A DNA stretch of 64,000 nt. Origin: Actinokineospora globicatena (lineage in GTDB: Bacteria; Actinomycetota; Actinomycetes; Mycobacteriales; Pseudonocardiaceae). Location of the stretch: assembly GCF_024171945.1 (NCBI RefSeq), contig NZ_JAMTCR010000004.1, positions 1 through 64,000 of the forward strand, read 5' to 3'. This document shows positions 60,766-64,000 of the stretch, piece by piece. The stretch's first letter is position 1. Every line of letters starts with the position of its first letter. The translations under genes and the position numbers were made by a program. Below the pieces are notes generated by a model, which saw only the letters and a program-made list of their open reading frames with translations, was not told the DNA's origin and did no database searches.

Positions 60766-63390
60766 TCAGCGCACGCGGCGGGGGTCGGTACTGGCCGGAC
60801 GCGTAATCTTCTCGGTCCGGTCGACCTGGCGAGACGGGTCGGTGGGCCTCTGTGGGGGCCGAGTAGCGCCCTGTCCGGCAGTGTCCGATGTGGTCCCGGC
60901 CGCTCGCCTGCGGGTGTTGTGGCGGGCCGCTGTGCGGATGTCGCGGGCGCGGCCGGGGATGGCGGGTGGGAGGGGTTGGGTGAGCAGGGTGAAGGGTTGG
61001 GTTTGTTCGCCGTGCAGGACCAGGCGGGCGGCGGCGTGGTAGGCGCCGAGGTGGGCGAGGTCGTGGTCGGTCAGCCGCGGGGCGGTGTGGCGGGCGAGTT
61101 CGCGGGCGTCCTCGGGGCCGGCATTGAGGATGATCTTGTTGCGGGCGTTGGTGGAGACGCCTTCGCGCAGTTCGCGATGGAGTTGAGCCAGGTGCTGATT
61201 GGCCAGGGTCATGGCCAACCGGAAGCCTCTGGCCTCGGCGAGCATGTCCTCGACGGGGTAGGGCAGGTTCAGGAAGTTGTGGAACTCGTCGATGACCAGG
61301 CTCGCGTCGCGGCGGAGTCGTTGGGGTGTGCGGGCGCGGGCGGTCGCGGCCTGCCAGGTGCGGGCCACTACGAGCGACCCGACCAGTCGGGTGGTCTCCT
61401 CGCCGAGTGAGCCTTTGGGGATGCGGACGAGGCAGATGCCGCCGTCGAGCACCTGCCCCATGTCCACTGTGGAGCGTCCACCGGCAATGGCGTCGCGCAC
61501 GAACGGCCGGAGTAGGAACGCGCGGAGCTTGTTCATCAAGGGGCTGATGACCTGGGAGCGGGTCGAGTCGGTGAGTTCCTCGTACCAGGACCAGAAACCG
61601 CGCAGTACCGGGTCGGTGACGCCTGCGGTGATCCGGCTGCGGAAGGCGGTGTCGGCGAGCAGTTTGGGGAGGTCGGCGAGGGTGGCGACGCCTTCCTGCG
61701 CGCGGAGGGTGAGGCAGGCGGCACGCATCACGTCGTCGGTACGTGGTCCCCAGAAGGCGGAGTAGACGCGGCGTAACACGCTGACGAGGTTGTCGACGGT
61801 CAGGTCGGTCTCGCCGCCGTCGAGGGGGTTGAGGCAGGGCGGGCGGTATCGGCTGTCGGCGTCGAAGATCACCACCCGGTCGGCTGCCGAGCGCGGTAGC
61901 CGGGAGAGGACGTCGGTGACCAGGTCGCCTTTGGGGTCGATGAGCACGATCCCGCGGCCCGCTTCGGCGTCGGCGAGGATCATGTTTCCGAGCAGGGTGG
62001 ACTTGCCGGAGCCGGTCGCGCCGAGGACGTGCAGGTGGTGGCGGGCGTCGGCCACGCGCAGCGCGACCGGTCGTGGATGCCCGGTATCGGTGATACCGAG
62101 GGGTTTGGCGTCCAGGCCGGGGGTGACGATGCCCGGTGGCGGCGCGACGGCGCGGGCTCCGGCGCGTTGGATGCCGGGGATGGCCTCGTCGATGGGCAGG
62201 TGGGCGATCGCGGCCAGCTCGGGCACTGACAGCAGGTCCCCGCGCCCGAGCTGCCGGTAGTCGATCGTCGCGCCGGGATGGCGCAGGCGGCGGCGGGTGA
62301 AGTGGTTGTGCTCGGTGTAGGAGGCGAACGAGGCGGCGAGGGCGTGGGCACGTCCGCGGGCGACCTCGCGCGCCTGGCGCAGCTGGTGCTCGTCGGTATC
62401 GGCGGGCAGCAGTGTCGCCACGGCGTAGCGCACCACCGTCTCGAACTGGCTTCCGCGTTGTTTGGCGACGATCGCCCTGTTCTGGGCGCTGTATTCCAGG
62501 GAGGTCTGTGGGTCGGAGTGCAGCGCCCCGGTGGCCGTGCGGGCCGAGGCCGTGCGGCGAGTTCGGCGTCCCGTGCCGGGGGTGATCAGGTCGAGCAGGC
62601 GCCCCACGATCCGGGTCGAGCCCCCGGTGTGGACGTGGCGGGCGGCGCGGCGGGCTTTCTGGACGCGGCGTCCGGTGACCGGGCGCGCCAGCACCTGCAC
62701 ACAGGCGTGTTCGCCGCGACCGAGTCCGACCGGGGCGCCGAGCAGGGCACGGATGGGGTCGGCGGCGAAGTCCGACCGGATCGGCAACGCCTCTGCCCTG
62801 GCGAGGCGAAGCTCTCCGCCGACCACCAACCGCCGCTGCTCCTCGCCTGGTGTGGGTAGTGGTGGTTCGGCGGGGCCGACGCGGGTGTGCGCGCCGGGCC
62901 ACGCCGCTTCCACGGCGCGCTCGACCAGGCCGGGCGGGATGACACCGGGCACCCAGAGCCGAATCGCTACCCCGGCCTCGGAGAACACGTACTCGCAACC
63001 GACATGTGGCTGGCCGGTGAAAGCCCGCCTCCATCCCGGCCGCAGCAGCCCGACCAGGTTGGACCACAGCGCCGCACCGCCCGCGGGGTCCACCGTGGGT
63101 GGGGCGAGCACGGTGATCTGGCGGGCGTCGGCCAGCAGCAGCTCGTGACACCGCCGCAGCCACCGTTGCCATGCGACCACGACGACCGTTGCCACGACCG
63201 CGAGCACCGGCACCGCGACCGGACCCCAGGTCAGGGCGAGATCACGGAGCCGTCCCAGCAGCGCGGCGAACGCGCCGCCTGGGTCTCGCAGGTAGTCCTC
63301 CACCCACCCCGACGCCGACACGGTGCCCGGCAGCGGCGCGTGCGGGACGCCGGCGGGCATCGCGTGCTTGAGACTCGGGTGCGGGCTCAT
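60766..63390 (-). CDS. VirD4/TraG-like coupling ATPase
   Basis: An 874-residue membrane ATPase that couples DNA to the type IV channel. Transmembrane helix at about 57-75 (VAVPVLAVVATVVVVAWQRW), Walker A GATGSGKST (457-465), IVLIDPKGDLV, and Walker B SLVIDEFHNFLNL. The NlpC/P60 and replication-relaxation genes that follow are the usual set of actinobacterial conjugative elements. Its ATG overlaps the VirB4-like stop by 4 nt. Confidence 0.88.
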   Translation of the reverse strand: MSPHPSLKHAMPAGVPHAPLPGTVSASGWVEDYLRDPGGAFAALLGRLRDLALTWGPVAVPVLAVVATVVVVAWQRWLRRCHELLLADARQITVLAPPTVDPAGGAALWSNLVGLLRPGWRRAFTGQPHVGCEYVFSEAGVAIRLWVPGVIPPGLVERAVEAAWPGAHTRVGPAEPPLPTPGEEQRRLVVGGELRLARAEALPIRSDFAADPIRALLGAPVGLGRGEHACVQVLARPVTGRRVQKARRAARHVHTGGSTRIVGRLLDLITPGTGRRTRRTASARTATGALHSDPQTSLEYSAQNRAIVAKQRGSQFETVVRYAVATLLPADTDEHQLRQAREVARGRAHALAASFASYTEHNHFTRRRLRHPGATIDYRQLGRGDLLSVPELAAIAHLPIDEAIPGIQRAGARAVAPPPGIVTPGLDAKPLGITDTGHPRPVALRVADARHHLHVLGATGSGKSTLLGNMILADAEAGRGIVLIDPKGDLVTDVLSRLPRSAADRVVIFDADSRYRPPCLNPLDGGETDLTVDNLVSVLRRVYSAFWGPRTDDVMRAACLTLRAQEGVATLADLPKLLADTAFRSRITAGVTDPVLRGFWSWYEELTDSTRSQVISPLMNKLRAFLLRPFVRDAIAGGRSTVDMGQVLDGGICLVRIPKGSLGEETTRLVGSLVVARTWQAATARARTPQRLRRDASLVIDEFHNFLNLPYPVEDMLAEARGFRLAMTLANQHLAQLHRELREGVSTNARNKIILNAGPEDARELARHTAPRLTDHDLAHLGAYHAAARLVLHGEQTQPFTLLTQPLPPAIPGRARDIRTAARHNTRRRAAGTTSDTAGQGATRPPQRPTDPSRQVDRTEKITRPASTDPRRVR

Positions 63391-64000
63391 CCGACACCGA
63401 GATCGATCGGGTCACCCTCGTCGTCGAACTCGTCGGCGACGCCGAGGTCGACGAACGCGTCCTCGCCCGCCTGGCCGCCGGTGTAGGTGGCGAGTTCGGC
63501 AGGGTTGCTGGTGACCAGGTGGTGCTCGGTCGGGGAAGCGATGACCTGGAACGCGACCCGCTGCGTTCCCGACGACAACAAGCCCTGTCCGCGATCGGCC
63601 GAGAGCAGGAACGCGCGTTCGCCTGCGGAGAGGTTGAAGGCTCGGCCGACCTCGTCGATGGCCTGCGGCGCTTGGTGCAGCAGGATCTGGGTGGCGGCGT
63701 TGGACACAATCGCGAGGCCGAGGTCGCTGCTGAGGAGATCCGGGGTGTCCTGGGTGGAGACGGTAACCCCCGCCCAGTGCTTTCTGCTCGTCTTGGCCAG
63801 GCGGAACAGGAACTCGGCACCGGCTTTCTGTTGCATGAGCACCCACGCCTCGTCCACGATGGCCAGCCGCGGGCGGCGGATGGCCGGATTGGATATCCGG
63901 TGCCAGACCGAGTCCAGCACGAGCAGGGTGCCGACGCCTTTCAGTTCGTCGGGGAGGTCGCGCAGGCTGAACACGATGAGGTGTCCCTCGGGGCTGGTGC
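63387..64000 (-). CDS. VirB4-like conjugal ATPase, C-terminal part (runs off window)
   Basis: The visible 195+ residues are the C-terminal ATPase lobe of a VirB4/TraC protein: Walker B RPRLAIVDEAWVLMQQKAGA, then KHWAGVTVSTQDTPDLLSSD (motif with the conserved Gln), ATQILLHQAPQAIDEVGRAF. The reading frame is open to the last base (TSPEGHLIVFSLRDLPDEL), so the protein continues beyond the window. It powers assembly of the type IV channel. It is translationally coupled to the VirD4 gene. Confidence 0.87.
   Translation of the reverse strand, partial: TSPEGHLIVFSLRDLPDELKGVGTLLVLDSVWHRISNPAIRRPRLAIVDEAWVLMQQKAGAEFLFRLAKTSRKHWAGVTVSTQDTPDLLSSDLGLAIVSNAATQILLHQAPQAIDEVGRAFNLSAGERAFLLSADRGQGLLSSGTQRVAFQVIASPTEHHLVTSNPAELATYTGGQAGEDAFVDLGVADEFDDEGDPIDLGVG

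Noticed and set aside
60296-63172. 958-codon leftward frame inside the VirD4/replication-relaxation region
   Set aside because: Pro/Arg-rich shadow in another frame of the VirD4-like gene and beyond; no domain motifs.
1-64000. tRNA, rRNA, CRISPR array or integrase attachment site
   Set aside because: I looked for tRNA cloverleaf patterns, regular spacer repeats and tyrosine or serine integrase genes and saw none with confidence; a tRNA search program would settle the tRNA question.

Overview
This window is high-GC DNA with many GTG starts and many 1-4 nt stop/start overlaps. The gene families (XRE regulators, SCP1.201/DddA-like deaminase with Imm1, actinobacterial Tad pilus genes, replication-relaxation protein, NlpC/P60 next to VirD4/VirB4) point to a filamentous actinomycete, most likely a Pseudonocardiales-type organism. 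The mix of IS remnants, toxin and defence genes, a Tad locus and a conjugative ATPase module suggests a large plasmid or integrative conjugative element, or a chromosomal island built from one. The window shows no tRNA, rRNA, CRISPR array or recognisable integration site.

Layout. 1-3 kb: an IS transposase, an orphan restriction-endonuclease-fold toxin domain and decayed gene fragments. 3-13 kb: a defence island with an AIPR-family protein, two IS wrecks and a type I restriction-modification operon hsdR-hsdM-hsdS whose HsdS has half the usual length. Two diverged copies of the same ~150 bp sequence, in the same orientation, bracket this island. 13.4-23.5 kb: an accessory region with a NYN-domain protein, a NucA/NucB-type nuclease with an overlapping partner gene, a resolvase-like protein lacking the catalytic serine, several small paralogous proteins, a frameshifted XRE regulator, and a DddA-like deaminase/Imm1 pair broken by an IS30-type insertion.

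23.8-33.8 kb: a leftward, translationally coupled six-gene operon (radical SAM, DEDDh exonuclease, P-loop kinase-like protein, Cys-rich small protein, XRE regulator, TraB/TIKI-like protein). It is divergent from a rightward XRE-TPR regulator plus metallo-beta-lactamase-fold hydrolase. Next come a Nudix/XRE-TPR pair and a rightward asparaginase, PPC-domain and CutA group. 34-46.4 kb: a Tad-type pilus locus (prepilin peptidase, lipoprotein, secreted protein, CpaB-like SAF protein, CpaE-like ATPase, TadA, TadB, TadC, small pilin-like peptide, two TadE-like and one TadG-like pseudopilins). It ends in a very large membrane LysM-BTAD protein.

46.5-58.6 kb: an HxlR-type regulator, a MoxR-type AAA ATPase coupled to a vWA protein that also carries HExxH, small paralogous proteins, a DUF4209/HEPN-like protein, a double winged-helix protein, and a lower-GC gene resembling proteasome-type Ntn hydrolases. 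Three copies of one promoter-like element lie at 57.0-57.8 kb. 58.6-64 kb: a leftward conjugation module in transcription order VirB4-like ATPase (runs off the window end), VirD4-like coupling ATPase, replication-relaxation protein and a lysozyme/NlpC-P60 cell-wall hydrolase.

The best candidates for new biology are the coupled radical SAM/exonuclease/kinase/TraB operon, the IS-interrupted deaminase-immunity locus, the MoxR/vWA-HExxH cluster, the proteasome-like protein and the bracketed defence island.
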